Below are positions 34,188 through 44,400 of a stretch of DNA of 64,000 bases, in pieces. The stretch comes from UBA7803 sp034522075 (GTDB lineage Bacteria; Pseudomonadota; Gammaproteobacteria; Pseudomonadales; Azotimanducaceae), in assembly GCA_034522075.1 (NCBI GenBank), contig JAXHLO010000025.1:1-64000 (forward strand), read 5' to 3'. The notes beneath the pieces are model-generated. The model was not told the origin of the DNA. It searched no databases and saw only the letters and a program-made list of their open reading frames with translations. Each line of letters begins with the position of its first letter. The stretch's first letter is position 1. A program made the position numbers and the translations under genes.

Positions 34188-35372
34188 ATGAACCTGCGTC
34201 CGCTAACCCTCATCGGCATCGTGATCAGCATGGTCACCGGCGTGGCGCTGGGTATTACCGCCTACCGGGCCTGGCTCGACCAGGGCAGCAGCAGCCCTCA
34301 CGCCGAGGCTTTCGACGAGGTTCTCAGCCATGTCCACGCCAACTACGTGGACGAAGTGGGCAAAGAAGAACTGGTCGTCAACGCCCTGAAGGGCATGCTG
34401 GGCGAACTCGACGATCATTCCCTGTTTCTCGACAGCACCGACTACCAGGACCTGCAGTCCGACACCAGCGGTCAATTCGGCGGCATCGGCATCGAACTCG
34501 GCCTGGAAGACGACTACTTCACCGTCATCGCCCCCATGGACGCCACCCCTGCCCAGCGGGCCGGCCTGCAGAGCGGCGACCGCCTGCTGGCCGTGGACGG
34601 TGAGCCGTTGAAGGGCCGCACGCTCATCGACGTTGTGCACCTGTTACGCGGCGAGCCGGGCACGGCCGTGAAACTGCGCTTCGAGCGTGGCGGCGACACC
34701 GATGAGGTGTCGCTGCAGCGTGCCGTAATCGAAGTGGCCAGCGTTACCGGCCGGCTGCTCGAACCCGGCTACGGCTATGTACGCATCTCGCAGTTTCAGG
34801 TGGGCACCAGCCAGGCCTTCGACACCGCGCTGGACGACCTGCGGAAGCAGTCCGGCGGCTCGCTGCGCGGTCTGGTGGTCGATCTTCGCAACAACCCGGG
34901 CGGCGTGCTGCAGGCATCGGTTGCCGTGGCGGATACCCTGCTCGATGAAGGGCTAATCGTCTACACCCAGGGCCGCCAGCCGTCCACGCGCCATACCTTC
35001 CGCGCCAGTGCCGGCGACGCGGCGGAGAACGCTGCCGTAGCCGTGCTCATCAACGGCGGCTCGGCGTCAGCGGCCGAAATCGTGGCCGGCGCCCTGCAGG
35101 ATCACGGCCGGGCCATCGTCATCGGCAGCCGCAGCTACGGCAAGGGTTCGGTGCAATCGGTGGTGCCGGTGTCCGGCGAGCAGGCGATCAAGCTGACGAC
35201 AGCATATTATTTCACGCCCAGCGGCCGCTCCATCCACAAATCGGGCATCGAACCCGATCTGGTTGTCGAGCGCGGCCGGGAAAGCTCTGAAGAGTTCGAT
35301 GCACGGCTCATTGCCGAGGGCTTACGCGCGGTCAAGGAGGGCGCCGCCAAGCGTCTGCACGCGCGCCTTTGA
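34188..35372 (+). CDS. ctpA: CtpA, periplasmic carboxy-terminal processing protease (S41)
   Basis: This 394-residue S41 peptidase has an N-terminal membrane anchor or signal (about residues 8-27) and a PDZ domain (about 85-165, GIGIELGLEDD to VKLRFERGG). Its catalytic Ser-Lys dyad lies in NGGSASAAEI and SYGKGSVQ. Such proteases trim periplasmic and cell-wall proteins. Its position between envC and the YibQ-like gene fits a shared role in envelope maintenance. Confidence 0.93.
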   Translation: MNLRPLTLIGIVISMVTGVALGITAYRAWLDQGSSSPHAEAFDEVLSHVHANYVDEVGKEELVVNALKGMLGELDDHSLFLDSTDYQDLQSDTSGQFGGIGIELGLEDDYFTVIAPMDATPAQRAGLQSGDRLLAVDGEPLKGRTLIDVVHLLRGEPGTAVKLRFERGGDTDEVSLQRAVIEVASVTGRLLEPGYGYVRISQFQVGTSQAFDTALDDLRKQSGGSLRGLVVDLRNNPGGVLQASVAVADTLLDEGLIVYTQGRQPSTRHTFRASAGDAAENAAVAVLINGGSASAAEIVAGALQDHGRAIVIGSRSYGKGSVQSVVPVSGEQAIKLTTAYYFTPSGRSIHKSGIEPDLVVERGRESSEEFDARLIAEGLRAVKEGAAKRLHARL

Positions 35373-35430
35373 CGACCGGCCGGGGGGCCGGACCGATAAC
35401 AACAATCTGGCACGGGAATCACACACCCGG

Positions 35431-36210
35431 ATGAAACGCCTCCTGTTCGTCGCAGCCTGCTGGCTGTCCGCGCCGGCAATGGCAGCCGATCTGGTGATCG
35501 TCATGGACGATCTGGGCTACAGCCTGGAACGTGCAGAGCGCGTGCTGGCATTGCCGGCGCCGGTCACCCTGGGTCTGCTGCCGTTCGCTCCGGATACCGC
35601 GGCCATCGCCCGGCGCGCCCGCCGCAGCGGCCACGAGCTCATTCTGCATCAGCCCATGGAACCCCTGCCGGCCACCGCGGCCCATCCGCTGCTGCCCGGC
35701 ACACTCACCGTGGACATGCCGGCTGCAGAATTCGAAGCGCACATGGATGCGGCCTTACGCGCGGTGCCCGGCCTGGTGGGATTGAACAATCATACCGGCA
35801 GCCGTCTGACCCAGGATGCCGCCGCCATGCGCCGCCTCATGGGCTATCTGGCCGGGCGCGACCTGATGTTCCTGGACAGCCGCACGACCCCGGCCACGGT
35901 CGCCTACGCCATGGCCCGGGAGGCCCGGGTGCCGGCCGTGCAACGCGATGTGTTTCTCGACCACGTGCCGCGGCTGATAGCCATGGAGCGGGAGTTCCAG
36001 CGCGCCCTGGCCATTGCCCGGCACAACGGCCACGCCGTGATCATCGCCCACCCCTATGCGGTGAGCATCGACTTTCTGCAGCGGGCGCTCACCGACCTGC
36101 CGGACGACGTGCGGGTGGTATCCCTCAGGAGCCTGACGGACCAGGTTCGTCCAGCAACGCTTGCCCAGCACGAAAATCCAGCGACCCCGCGTAGATCGCT
36201 CGGCCAGTAA
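35431..36210 (+). CDS. yibQ: YibQ-like divergent polysaccharide deacetylase
   Basis: The 259-residue exported protein has a signal peptide (cleavage after APAMA, residue 19) and a divergent NodB-like barrel: LVIVMDDLGYS, HELILHQPMEP, LNNHTGSRLT and MFLDSRTTPATVA. These are the metal-site-like segments of the YibQ family, which accompanies envC in many gammaproteobacteria. Catalytic activity is unproven. The 3' end overlaps the convergent hisA by 86 bases. Confidence 0.9.
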   Translation: MKRLLFVAACWLSAPAMAADLVIVMDDLGYSLERAERVLALPAPVTLGLLPFAPDTAAIARRARRSGHELILHQPMEPLPATAAHPLLPGTLTVDMPAAEFEAHMDAALRAVPGLVGLNNHTGSRLTQDAAAMRRLMGYLAGRDLMFLDSRTTPATVAYAMAREARVPAVQRDVFLDHVPRLIAMEREFQRALAIARHNGHAVIIAHPYAVSIDFLQRALTDLPDDVRVVSLRSLTDQVRPATLAQHENPATPRRSLGQ

Positions 36211-36880
36211 TGGCGCCAAGCAGGGTTGCCGGGCTGTCCGCGAAGGCGCGCCTGAGCGCACGCAGATCGTCCAGATCAGTTACCCCGCCCGAGGCGATCA
36301 CCGGCACGCCGGCCGCCTCCGCCAGTGCTACGGTGGCGGCAACGTTGACCCCGCTGAGCATGCCGTCGCGCTCGATGTCCGTGTAGACGATGGCGGCGAT
36401 GTCGAGACCGCCTGCCCAGCGGGCGAACTCCACCGCCTGGCGCGACGAGGTCTCGTCCCAGCCGGCCGTAGCCAGCAGACCGTCGCGGGCATCCAGGCCG
36501 AGAATCACACGACCTGGAAAAGCGCCGGCAATGCTCTCGAGAAACGCCGGTTCCTCGATGGCCCGGGTACCGACGATGACCTGGGCGATACCGGCCTCGA
36601 GATAGGCTTCGATGACCGCTTCGCTGCGGATGCCGCCGCCCACCTGTACCGGCACGTCGGGCAGCGCGGCGGTTATTGCACCGATCAGATCGCGGTTGCG
36701 CGGCTCACCGGCGAAGGCACCGTCGAGATCGACCAGGTGCAGGCGCCGGCAGCCCTGCTCCGCCCAGTGGCGGGCCATGGCCACCGGGTCATCGGAAAAC
36801 ACCGTGGCATCGCTCATGCGCCCCTGTTTTAGACGCACGCAACGGCCGTCTTTCAGGTCGATGGCGGGAATCAGCAGCAC
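36125..36880 (-). CDS. hisA: HisA, phosphoribosyl-ProFAR isomerase
   Basis: HisA catalyses the fourth step of histidine synthesis. The 251-residue TIM barrel has the paired phosphate-binding and catalytic elements AIDLKDGRCVRL (catalytic Asp near residue 8), VQVGGGIRS, LGLDARDG and VIASGGVTDLDDL. It lies 8 bp after hisB on the minus strand. No hisH separates them, and no hisF follows because the convergent yibQ-like gene ends there. Confidence 0.96.
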   Translation of the reverse strand: MLLIPAIDLKDGRCVRLKQGRMSDATVFSDDPVAMARHWAEQGCRRLHLVDLDGAFAGEPRNRDLIGAITAALPDVPVQVGGGIRSEAVIEAYLEAGIAQVIVGTRAIEEPAFLESIAGAFPGRVILGLDARDGLLATAGWDETSSRQAVEFARWAGGLDIAAIVYTDIERDGMLSGVNVAATVALAEAAGVPVIASGGVTDLDDLRALRRAFADSPATLLGAITGRAIYAGSLDFRAGQALLDEPGPSGS

Positions 36881-36888
36881 GACTGAAC

Positions 36889-37485
36889 CTACAGACTGCC
36901 CTTGGTCGACGGTATCTGGCCGGACATGCGCTCATCGGGCGCAACCGCCATGCGCAGCGCACGGCCGAACGCCTTGAACAACGTCTCCGCCTGATGGTGG
37001 GCGTTGTCGCCGCGCAGATTATCCAGGTGCACGGTGACCTGGGCATGATTGACGAAACCCTGAAAGAACTCGCGCAGCAGGTCCACGTCGAAATCGCCGA
37101 TGCGCGGACGCACGAAATCCACGTGGTAATCGAGCCCGGGCCGGCCGGAGAAATCGATGACGGCGCGGGACAGGGCCTCGTCGAGCGGCACGTATGCGTG
37201 GCCGTAACGGCCGATGCCGCGTTTGTCGGCCAGCGCCTGAGCAACTGCCTGACCCAGGACGATTCCCACGTCTTCCACCGTGTGGTGGGCATCCACGTCC
37301 AGATCGCCGTCGGCGTGCAGCTTGATGTCCACCAGGCCGTGGCGGGCGATCTGGGTCAGCATGTGATCGAAGAACGGCACGCCGGTATGCAGCTCGGCGA
37401 CGCCGCTGCCGTCCAGGTCCAGGGCCAGCTCGATGCGGGTTTCCTGGGTATCACGCCGAATGCTGGCTGTTCGCGCCGTGGTCAT
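36889..37485 (-). CDS. hisB: HisB, imidazoleglycerol-phosphate dehydratase
   Basis: HisB dehydrates imidazole glycerol phosphate in histidine synthesis. The 198-residue monofunctional enzyme has the duplicated metal-binding motifs FFDHMLTQI, DVDAHHTVEDVGI, and the second-half equivalents FFQGFVNHAQVTVH and NAHHQAETLFKAFGRAL. It lacks the histidinol-phosphatase domain found in E. coli HisB. Confidence 0.96.
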   Translation of the reverse strand: MTTARTASIRRDTQETRIELALDLDGSGVAELHTGVPFFDHMLTQIARHGLVDIKLHADGDLDVDAHHTVEDVGIVLGQAVAQALADKRGIGRYGHAYVPLDEALSRAVIDFSGRPGLDYHVDFVRPRIGDFDVDLLREFFQGFVNHAQVTVHLDNLRGDNAHHQAETLFKAFGRALRMAVAPDERMSGQIPSTKGSL

Positions 37486-37525
37486 CGTTCAGTCCGTGGC
37501 AGAAAACAAAGGCGGCAGTATACGC

Positions 37526-37951
37526 CTACAACCGATCCATGAGGCTGCCATAAGGCAGGAAGCGGTTGTCGCTGTTGGCTTTGATCCAGGCGGTCAGTTC
37601 CGCCGGATAACTGCCGCGCCGCTTCAATTCCCGCGCCAGCGGAATCACCGGCGAGCGCTCGCCGGATTCCCAGCCGGTGAGCTGGCTCTCGGCCAGAGTG
37701 AACAGGCGGATCAGGGCAACCACGTCCGCGTCGCTCAGGCTCTCTGCCGCAGCGGCCCAATCGAGATCGGAGCCTGCCCCGCCGTGCCGGGCGAGCGGGG
37801 CCAGTTCGCCGGCTGCACTGGTATCCAGACCGAAGCGCGGCATGTCCAGCCGGCAGGCCGCCTCCAGCAGGCGCGCGAGGGCTTCCGGGGTCAGCCGCGG
37901 CATGCCGCCGTCCGCCTGGCCGGCATTCGGATCCCAGCTTTCAACCGTCAT
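37526..37951 (-). CDS. Conserved hypothetical protein upstream of hisB
   Basis: This 141-residue acidic, mostly helical protein is not one I can name. It has no signal peptide or membrane segment. Notable stretches are LIRLFTLAESQLTGWESGERSPVIPLARELKRRGSYP in outline and a C-terminal WIKANSDNRFLPYGSLMDRL, the latter tail conserved-looking. It lies 40 bp upstream of hisB in the same direction, and small genes of this type accompany hisB in some related gammaproteobacteria. The codon usage is normal. Confidence 0.65.
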   Translation of the reverse strand: MTVESWDPNAGQADGGMPRLTPEALARLLEAACRLDMPRFGLDTSAAGELAPLARHGGAGSDLDWAAAAESLSDADVVALIRLFTLAESQLTGWESGERSPVIPLARELKRRGSYPAELTAWIKANSDNRFLPYGSLMDRL

Positions 37952-38064
37952 AGTTCATTCCGTAACGACTGCCACACAGGCACCTTACATTGCAGATACA
38001 AAAGCTTCATCTCAATGTGGTCCAATAATTGGCGTGGCTACGGGCCGGCTAGAAGCCCGGGCAG

Positions 38065-38094
38065 CACACTCCATAGACACACTCCATAGACACA
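38065..38094. repeat. Short tandem repeat
   Basis: Two exact copies of the 13-base unit CACACTCCATAGA (38065-38077 and 38078-38090), plus the first four bases of a third, lie in the gap between the divergent hypothetical gene and the DUF6316-like gene. Confidence 0.8.
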
Positions 38095-38112
38095 AGCCAG
38101 ACACCAAGCAGT

Positions 38113-38337
38113 ATGACAACGAATCGAATATTTCAGGGGGAAGACGGGGAATGGTATTTCCACATGCGCGGTAATCAAGCCGCCGGGCCTTTTGCCTCCT
38201 CTCAGGAAGCCGGCGCGGCGCTGAACCGTCATGTGAAAACCTGCAAACGGCGCACGGATTTCAACATTCCGTGGCCGCGTGCCTGGACACCTGCCCGACT
38301 GCTGCGCCGCGGCGTTTCAGCGCCCCGCCACACCTGA
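38113..38337 (+). CDS. Small DUF6316-like protein
   Basis: The 74-residue protein contains EDGEWYFHMRGNQAAGPFASSQEAGAALNRHV in outline (WYFHMRG, then GPFASSQEA). This matches the short conserved pattern of the DUF6316 small-protein family as I know it. The C-terminal third is Arg/Pro-rich and may not be conserved. Function is unknown. It stands alone, with no strong ribosome-binding site. Confidence 0.55.
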   Translation: MTTNRIFQGEDGEWYFHMRGNQAAGPFASSQEAGAALNRHVKTCKRRTDFNIPWPRAWTPARLLRRGVSAPRHT

Positions 38338-38461
38338 GGCGCTCCCCAGACACGACGCCCGCAGCCTGGCGGGCGAACCCGACGTGATTCAGCTTCGGGT
38401 CAGACTCTTTTTCCGATACTCTGCCGTCCTGAGTTAACCCACACCCACGGACGGTAATTCC

Positions 38462-39988
38462 ATGCTGCGACTGCTGCGCTACGCCTTGGTGGTGTTGGCC
38501 GTGCTGGCGGCGGCCGGCGCCGCGGCCGGCGTCTACCTGCTGCAGGACCCCAACCGCTTCAAACCCGAGCTCGAGGCGCTGATCGAGCGCCAGAGCGGCA
38601 TTCCCCTGACCATCGGCGGTGATCTGAGCTGGCGGCTGTGGCCGCCGCTGTCCCTGTCCGCCGCAGGGCTGTCGGCCCGGCATCAGGGCCAGGACTGGCA
38701 GGTGGGCCGCCTGACCCTGGAACTCGATGCCCTGAAGGTGCTGAGCAACCCGCAACACTGGGAGGTGCAGTCGCTCATGCTGAATGACGTGACGGTGCGC
38801 CAGGACCGCGGTGTCGTGACCCTCGGCGAAGCCCACCTGCGCGAGCTCACGCCGGGACAGCCGGCGCCCTTCAGCGCACGCCTGGACTACGCACCCGTCG
38901 AAGGCCAGCCGCCCATTCCTCTGACCCTGGACGGCAAGGTGAGCATCGACCCCCAATCCCAGGCGTTGGCGGTGCGCGACACGCGTTTCGAGACCTCTGA
39001 TGCGGCGGGGGTGTGCGAGGTGCAGGCCGCACCTGCAGAGGACCCGGCACCGATCCCAGCCGCGAAGCCCGAGGACATCATTCCCGTGGAAGCGCTGCTC
39101 GCCTACGACTGGAGCGGCCACTGCCGCGTCGACTGGCTGCTGCTGAAAGACCGCCGGTTCGAAAACCTCAAAGTGACCGCCGACAACCAGGCCGGCAAAG
39201 CCGAAGTGACGATCAGTGTCCCGGAATTTTTCGACGGACGGGCAGCCGCCGACGTCGCCGTCGATGCGCGGCAGACGCCGCTGCGCTGGACGGTCACGCC
39301 GAACCTTGAGAACGTGAACAGCAGCGAGCTCATCGCCTGGCTCGACCAGGATCTGCAATGGGCGGCGCCACTGGCCTACGGAGGCACGCTGACATTCGAA
39401 GGCAACAGCGAGCAGCAGATGCTCACATCGCTGTCCGGGGAAACCCGTTTCGACGGTGGCCAAGGCAGTATCGATATCTCCAGGATCCGCAACGAACTGC
39501 TACCCCTGGCGCGCATGTTCAACGAAGAGGAACGCATTCGCAGCTGGCCGGACGTATGGGATTACCAGCGCTTCGTGGGGACCTGGCGCATCGACGGCAA
39601 GGAACATCGCCTGGCGGCGGTTCTGGACAATCTGGCGTTGACTGCAGCCGGCGACTACGACCCGATGAGCGATCAGCTGGACATGCTGGCGGAACTGGTA
39701 TTCACCGAAGATCCGGACTGGCCCATATTCGACGTCGACCCGCTGCTCTACGACCTGCCTATCCCTGTGCACTGCCGCGGCACCATGGCCAAGCCCGAGT
39801 GCCGGCTGGATCAGAATGCCGCCCAGCGCATTGTCCTGGCTGAGCTCGGCCGTGGGGATGACTCCGACTTGCGCCGCAAGCTGGAAACCAAGATCGAACA
39901 GGACGTGCCGGAGGAGTACCGGGACGCGGCCCGCTCGCTGCTCGAGTTGCTGGGTAACTCCCAGAAGGATGCGCCACCCAAGCAATGA
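38462..39988 (+). CDS. AsmA family protein
   Basis: This 508-residue protein has an N-terminal transmembrane or signal-anchor helix (about residues 5-26), then EALIERQSGIPLTIGGDLSWRLWPPLSLSAAGL in outline. That is the typical AsmA opening of a beta-groove protein anchored in the inner membrane. AsmA-like proteins are implicated in phospholipid transport to the outer membrane. It overlaps mutY by four bases. In E. coli asmA is elsewhere, but asmA-mutY-yggX clusters are common in related bacteria. Confidence 0.88.
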   Translation: MLRLLRYALVVLAVLAAAGAAAGVYLLQDPNRFKPELEALIERQSGIPLTIGGDLSWRLWPPLSLSAAGLSARHQGQDWQVGRLTLELDALKVLSNPQHWEVQSLMLNDVTVRQDRGVVTLGEAHLRELTPGQPAPFSARLDYAPVEGQPPIPLTLDGKVSIDPQSQALAVRDTRFETSDAAGVCEVQAAPAEDPAPIPAAKPEDIIPVEALLAYDWSGHCRVDWLLLKDRRFENLKVTADNQAGKAEVTISVPEFFDGRAAADVAVDARQTPLRWTVTPNLENVNSSELIAWLDQDLQWAAPLAYGGTLTFEGNSEQQMLTSLSGETRFDGGQGSIDISRIRNELLPLARMFNEEERIRSWPDVWDYQRFVGTWRIDGKEHRLAAVLDNLALTAAGDYDPMSDQLDMLAELVFTEDPDWPIFDVDPLLYDLPIPVHCRGTMAKPECRLDQNAAQRIVLAELGRGDDSDLRRKLETKIEQDVPEEYRDAARSLLELLGNSQKDAPPKQ

Positions 39989-41052
39989 CCGTGGACTGGT
40001 TTGCGCATCGGGTGCTGCAGTGGTTCGACAGCCACGGCCGCAAGGACCTGCCCTGGCAGCACCCCATCGACCCCTACCGGGTGTGGGTGTCGGAAATCAT
40101 GCTGCAGCAGACACAGGTGAGCACGGTCATCCCGTATTTCCAGCGCTTCATGGCCCGCTTTCCCGATGTAGCCAGCCTGGCGGCCGCCGAGCTCGACGAC
40201 GTGCTGCATCTGTGGACGGGCCTCGGCTACTATGCCCGCGGACGCAATCTGCATCGCACCGCCCGCCTCATAGCGGCGGAACACGGCGGCCGCTTCCCGG
40301 ACGACCCGGCCGCGCTGGCCGGCCTGCCCGGCATCGGCCCATCCACCGCCGGCGCCATTGCGGCAATCGCCTTCGGCCGGCCGGCTGCCATCCTGGACGG
40401 CAACGTCAAGCGGGTGCTGGCGCGCTTTCACGCGGTGGACGGCTATCCCGGCGACAGCGGCCCGCTGAAGGTACTGTGGCAGCATGCGCAAGCCCATACC
40501 CCCGCAGAGCGGCCCGGCGACTATGCCCAGGCCATGATGGATCTGGGGGCCACGGTGTGTACGCGCAGCCGCCCGCAATGCGCGGCCTGCCCCGTGGCGG
40601 CGCGTTGCGCTGCACATCGCCGCGGCGCCACCGACCGCTACCCGGTACGCAAAGCCCGCGCCGACAAACCACTGCGTGCCGCACGACTGTTCCTGGTCAT
40701 CGATCCGCACGGCCGCTGTCTGCTCGAGCATCGCCCGCCAACCGGCGTGTGGGGCGGCCTGTGGACGCCGCCGCAGCGCAACAGCGATGCCACGCTGGCA
40801 GACCTGTGCGGCGAGTTCGACATTCCCGCCGGGGACGTAGCAGAGAGCCGCAGCGGGACAGCATTCCGCCACACCTTCACGCACTTTCACCTGGATCTCG
40901 AACCCGTCTACGTGCATCTGCGGCGCGCGCCAGGCCACGTAGCGGACCGTGCGGACATCTGCTGGTACGATGCGGCCGAGCCGCCCAACCTGGGCCTGTC
41001 GGCACCGGCCGCCAGACTGCTGAAAGACATTATTCGCGATACACCACACTAA
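39985..41052 (+). CDS. mutY: MutY, adenine DNA glycosylase
   Basis: MutY removes adenine mispaired with 8-oxoguanine. The 355-residue enzyme has the catalytic Glu segment IMLQQTQVSTVIPYF, the helix-hairpin-helix LPGIGPSTAGAIAAIAFG with the catalytic Asp in LDGNVKRV, a [4Fe-4S] C-X6-C-X2-C-X5-C cluster and a C-terminal NUDIX-like domain that recognises 8-oxoG. It overlaps the AsmA gene and is followed by yggX. Confidence 0.96.
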   Translation: MTVDWFAHRVLQWFDSHGRKDLPWQHPIDPYRVWVSEIMLQQTQVSTVIPYFQRFMARFPDVASLAAAELDDVLHLWTGLGYYARGRNLHRTARLIAAEHGGRFPDDPAALAGLPGIGPSTAGAIAAIAFGRPAAILDGNVKRVLARFHAVDGYPGDSGPLKVLWQHAQAHTPAERPGDYAQAMMDLGATVCTRSRPQCAACPVAARCAAHRRGATDRYPVRKARADKPLRAARLFLVIDPHGRCLLEHRPPTGVWGGLWTPPQRNSDATLADLCGEFDIPAGDVAESRSGTAFRHTFTHFHLDLEPVYVHLRRAPGHVADRADICWYDAAEPPNLGLSAPAARLLKDIIRDTPH

Positions 41053-41061
41053 AGGTTGCCC

Positions 41062-41334
41062 ATGACCCGCACCGTGCATTGCCGTAAGTACAACGAAGAG
41101 ATGGAAGGGCTGGAGGCACCGCCGATGCCCGGGCCCAAGGGCGAAGAGATCTACAACAGCGTCTCCCGGCAGGCCTGGTCGGAGTGGCAGGCCCTGCAGA
41201 CCATGCTGATCAACGAAAAGCACCTGGACATGCGCGACCCGGAGGCACGCAAATACCTGGCGGCCCAGCGCGAGCGCTTTCTCGACAACGAACCCGTGGA
41301 CCACGCTGAAGGTTATGTGCCGCCGGAACTGTAG
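41062..41334 (+). CDS. yggX: YggX, oxidative-damage protection / Fe(2+) trafficking protein
   Basis: This 90-residue protein starts MTRTVHCRKYNEEMEGL and has the family's QAWSEWQALQTMLINEKHLDMRDPEARKYL, in outline the full YggX fold. It helps protect iron-sulfur proteins. The mutY-yggX pair is widely conserved. ATG 41062 (AAAGG upstream) is preferred to a TTG six bases earlier. Confidence 0.95.
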   Translation: MTRTVHCRKYNEEMEGLEAPPMPGPKGEEIYNSVSRQAWSEWQALQTMLINEKHLDMRDPEARKYLAAQRERFLDNEPVDHAEGYVPPEL

Positions 41335-41343
41335 GAGCGAATG

Positions 41344-41387
41344 TGTAGGAGCGATCTCCAGATCGCGACCTGGAGGTCGCTCCCACA
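41344..41387. repeat. REP-like stem-loop after yggX
   Basis: GAGCGATCTCCAG (41349-41361) pairs with CTGGAGGTCGCTC (41370-41382) with one mismatch, flanked by GTAG and CCAC. A partial copy (GTAGGAGCGA) precedes it at 41331. It lies between the convergent yggX and tamB genes, where it may also end transcription. Confidence 0.8.
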
Positions 41388-41409
41388 GGAGGCCCCCACC
41401 CCCCCTTCC

Positions 41410-44400
41410 CTATTTCTCGAAGCTGTACATCAGATCCATGGCTGATTGTTCACCGGAACGGGCTTCGAGCTGCCAGCGGCTGCCCAGCTCATAGCGCACC
41501 AGGAAGGCGCCGACGGCCGACAGGGTGTTGTAGGTGTAGCGTACGTACAGATCGTCGTTGATGCGCTTGCCGGCGACGATGGCAAAGCTCTCCTCGGTTT
41601 CCGCCGTGGCAGACAGCTCGTCGAGACCCGTCATGCGCATGAGCTCCGACGTGATGCCCTTGGAGCGGCTCAGCCCCATATTGATGGCCGCGGCCATGAG
41701 CTGATTGCCGTCGGAACTCGCCGTCTGCTGATCGATGTCGCGGCCGAGCACCAGAAAGCTGAGCGCCCGGGTATCCGACATGGCCGGCTCGGAGAAAACG
41801 CTGGAGGTGAGATTGTCGGCATCGCCGCGGATGTGCAGGCCCACTTTCACCGGTGGGATCACGTCGTCGATCTCGCGCACCGCACGCAGATCAATATACG
41901 GCCGGGTTACCGGGCCGTTGTAGACCACCGTGCCCGACTCGATGGCCAGCGTCTGGCCCTGGGTGGACATGACACCGCCGGTGATATCCAGGGTACCGCG
42001 CAGAGTCGTCTGGCCCTGGGCATCCAGGCGGGCCCGCAGTCTGCCCTGCAACTGCGCGACGATCCCCAGGGCCTTCAGCGACACATCCTCGCCAAGCACC
42101 ACATCCACGTCCACACGAATGGCGTTGGCGCCGGCGGCTGCCTCGGTATCTCGGCCCACCACCACCACGTCTTCCGAGGGGCTCGGCACCGAACTCGGCA
42201 AGGTGGTCAGCCGAACCTCCGCCTGCGGCACTTCGATCCGCCCGCGCAGGTGGCCGCGGCCGCCAGCAAAGGTGAAGTCGAGGTCAGGGCTCACGGTCAC
42301 ATCCCAGTCCGGGTGCGCGGCGCGCAGCCCCTCCCCCTGCAGGTCGGCATCCACCACCAGAACACCGCCGAACAGCCCGGATCCGGAGGCATTGAACGAG
42401 ATTTCCTGCTGCCGCTGCCGGCCCGTGCCGCGCAACTCGAACGTTCCGCCGTCATCCAGGCGCAGCCGCACGTCCATCGCGCTCAGGCTGGTGTCCGGAT
42501 CGTTGAGCTGCAGGCGGCCATCGCGCAGATGAAAACGGCCTTCGGCCCGCGGCGCCGCCGGCGTCCCGGAAATGTCGAGGTTGCCTTCGATGCTGCCGCC
42601 GAGATCCTCGACGCGCTGATCGAATACGGTGAGCGGCGCCAGGTCAGTGGCGGACACGGTCACGGTACCGGCCAGGGTGCCGTCCATCTGCAGGGGCTCG
42701 AGACGCCCCTCCCCCACTACGGAGAAAGCCTCGTCCGTTGCGGCGAGACGCAGTTGCAGCACGCCTTCGCGCACCGTTCCATCGGCTTCCAGGTCAGGAA
42801 GATCGACGGACTCGGCTTCGGCACCGGCGCCCGGCATTACCGCCAGTTGCCGGGCCGCCAGCGCCACCTCACCGCGCAACGCCTGCGGCTCGCCGGCCAG
42901 CGACCAGCTACCTTCCAGGAAGCCGTCGCGGCCAAGGCGCAGCGGCAGAAGCGGCTGCAGCAGGACCACCGGAGCCCGCACCAGGGTCCCACTGGTCTCG
43001 AGCGCCCCGTCGGCCAGCACGAACTTCTCCAGACAGGCGGAAGCGTCGCCGCCGCGGATACACAGCGGTGCTACCTCTATGCGTTCGCCGATGCTCACCC
43101 GGGTGGGCTCCTGGAGGGTCCAGTCGTGGTCCAGTGCGGTCAGCCGAGCCTGATTCAGACCAACTTCCATGCCATCGTCACCCAGGCGCAAGCTACCCGC
43201 GCCCTCCCCGTCGGCCCAGACCAACTGCCAGTCGAAGCGTTCCAACGTGCCGTCCACGCCCAGGTTCAATGCCTCCAGGGTCAGCGTCTGCCGCTCGACC
43301 TCGGCGGCCTGGAGCGAACCTTGCAGAGCACCGTCCTGCATGCTCGCCGTAATCTCCGCGTCGCGCAGCACTACGTCGAAGCCTTGCAGGCTCGTGCTGG
43401 AAAAGCTGGCCGAGCCATTGAAGTCGGGCCATTTACCGGACACTTGCAGGCGGCCCGCGGCATCCCCGCTGACGCCAAGCGCCAGCGCTTCCAATGCCGG
43501 CGCGGCAAACTCCCCCTGCAGATCGACAACCGCACCGCGCAACCGAGCCTGCCCGGTCAGAGTGTTCCGGCCCACCTGCAACTGCAGGGGCTCCACCATC
43601 CAGCCATCGGCCTGTTGCGCCACTTCGAGCTCACCGCCGATGGGCCGCTCGTTGAGCGTGCCGGAGAGATCATGCAGACCCAGATTGAGCAGAGCGTCCT
43701 CATAGCGGAACTGGAACGAGCCGTTGACCCGGCCGCCGAGCTGCTCGCGATAGCCGTCCAGGGATACCTGCTCGAAGCTGCCGCCCAGACGAATCCGCAC
43801 GTCGTCCTGCCAGGCCAGGCTGCCCTGGGCCTCCTGGGTACCGCCCATGGCGTCGGCGGTGAGGTTGCGTACGGTGAGCGGGCCGGTCATGGGGCCATAG
43901 GCCTGAACGCGGACCTGGAACGGTTCGATCTGCGGCACGCTGACCCGGGCATCGGCGTCCGCCGACAGGTTGGCCAGAGTGCCGCTCAGGCGCCCGTCGA
44001 AGCCGTCTATGGCGACGTCGCCGAAGGCCATATCACCCACCTGCACCTGCACATCCACGGAGGGCTCGGTCAGCTCCGCCAGGCTCGCCTGGCCCTCGGC
44101 CGCCACCGTCACCGGCCCGCGCAGGGTGTGCTGAACCTGCAGACTGTCCACCCGGCCCTGCAGGCGGCCCTCGCCGCCCCAGTCGGTGTCCGGCAGTGCC
44201 CAGGTCACGGTTGCGCTGAGGGTCGGATTGGCACCGCTGCCGAGGCGCCCTTCGATGCGGCCGCGCACAACCTGGGAATCGACCTCCAGGTGCCGGATGG
44301 AAACGCCATCGGATTGCCAGGTCGCCGACGCGCTCACCTGCATGGGAAACACGTCGAGCACGGCCAGGCGCCCAACGTCGAGCTGCACCACGTCGATTTC

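Noticed and set aside
38065..38094. Possible CRISPR-like repeat.
   Set aside because: There are only two 13-base units with no spacer, and no cas gene is nearby.
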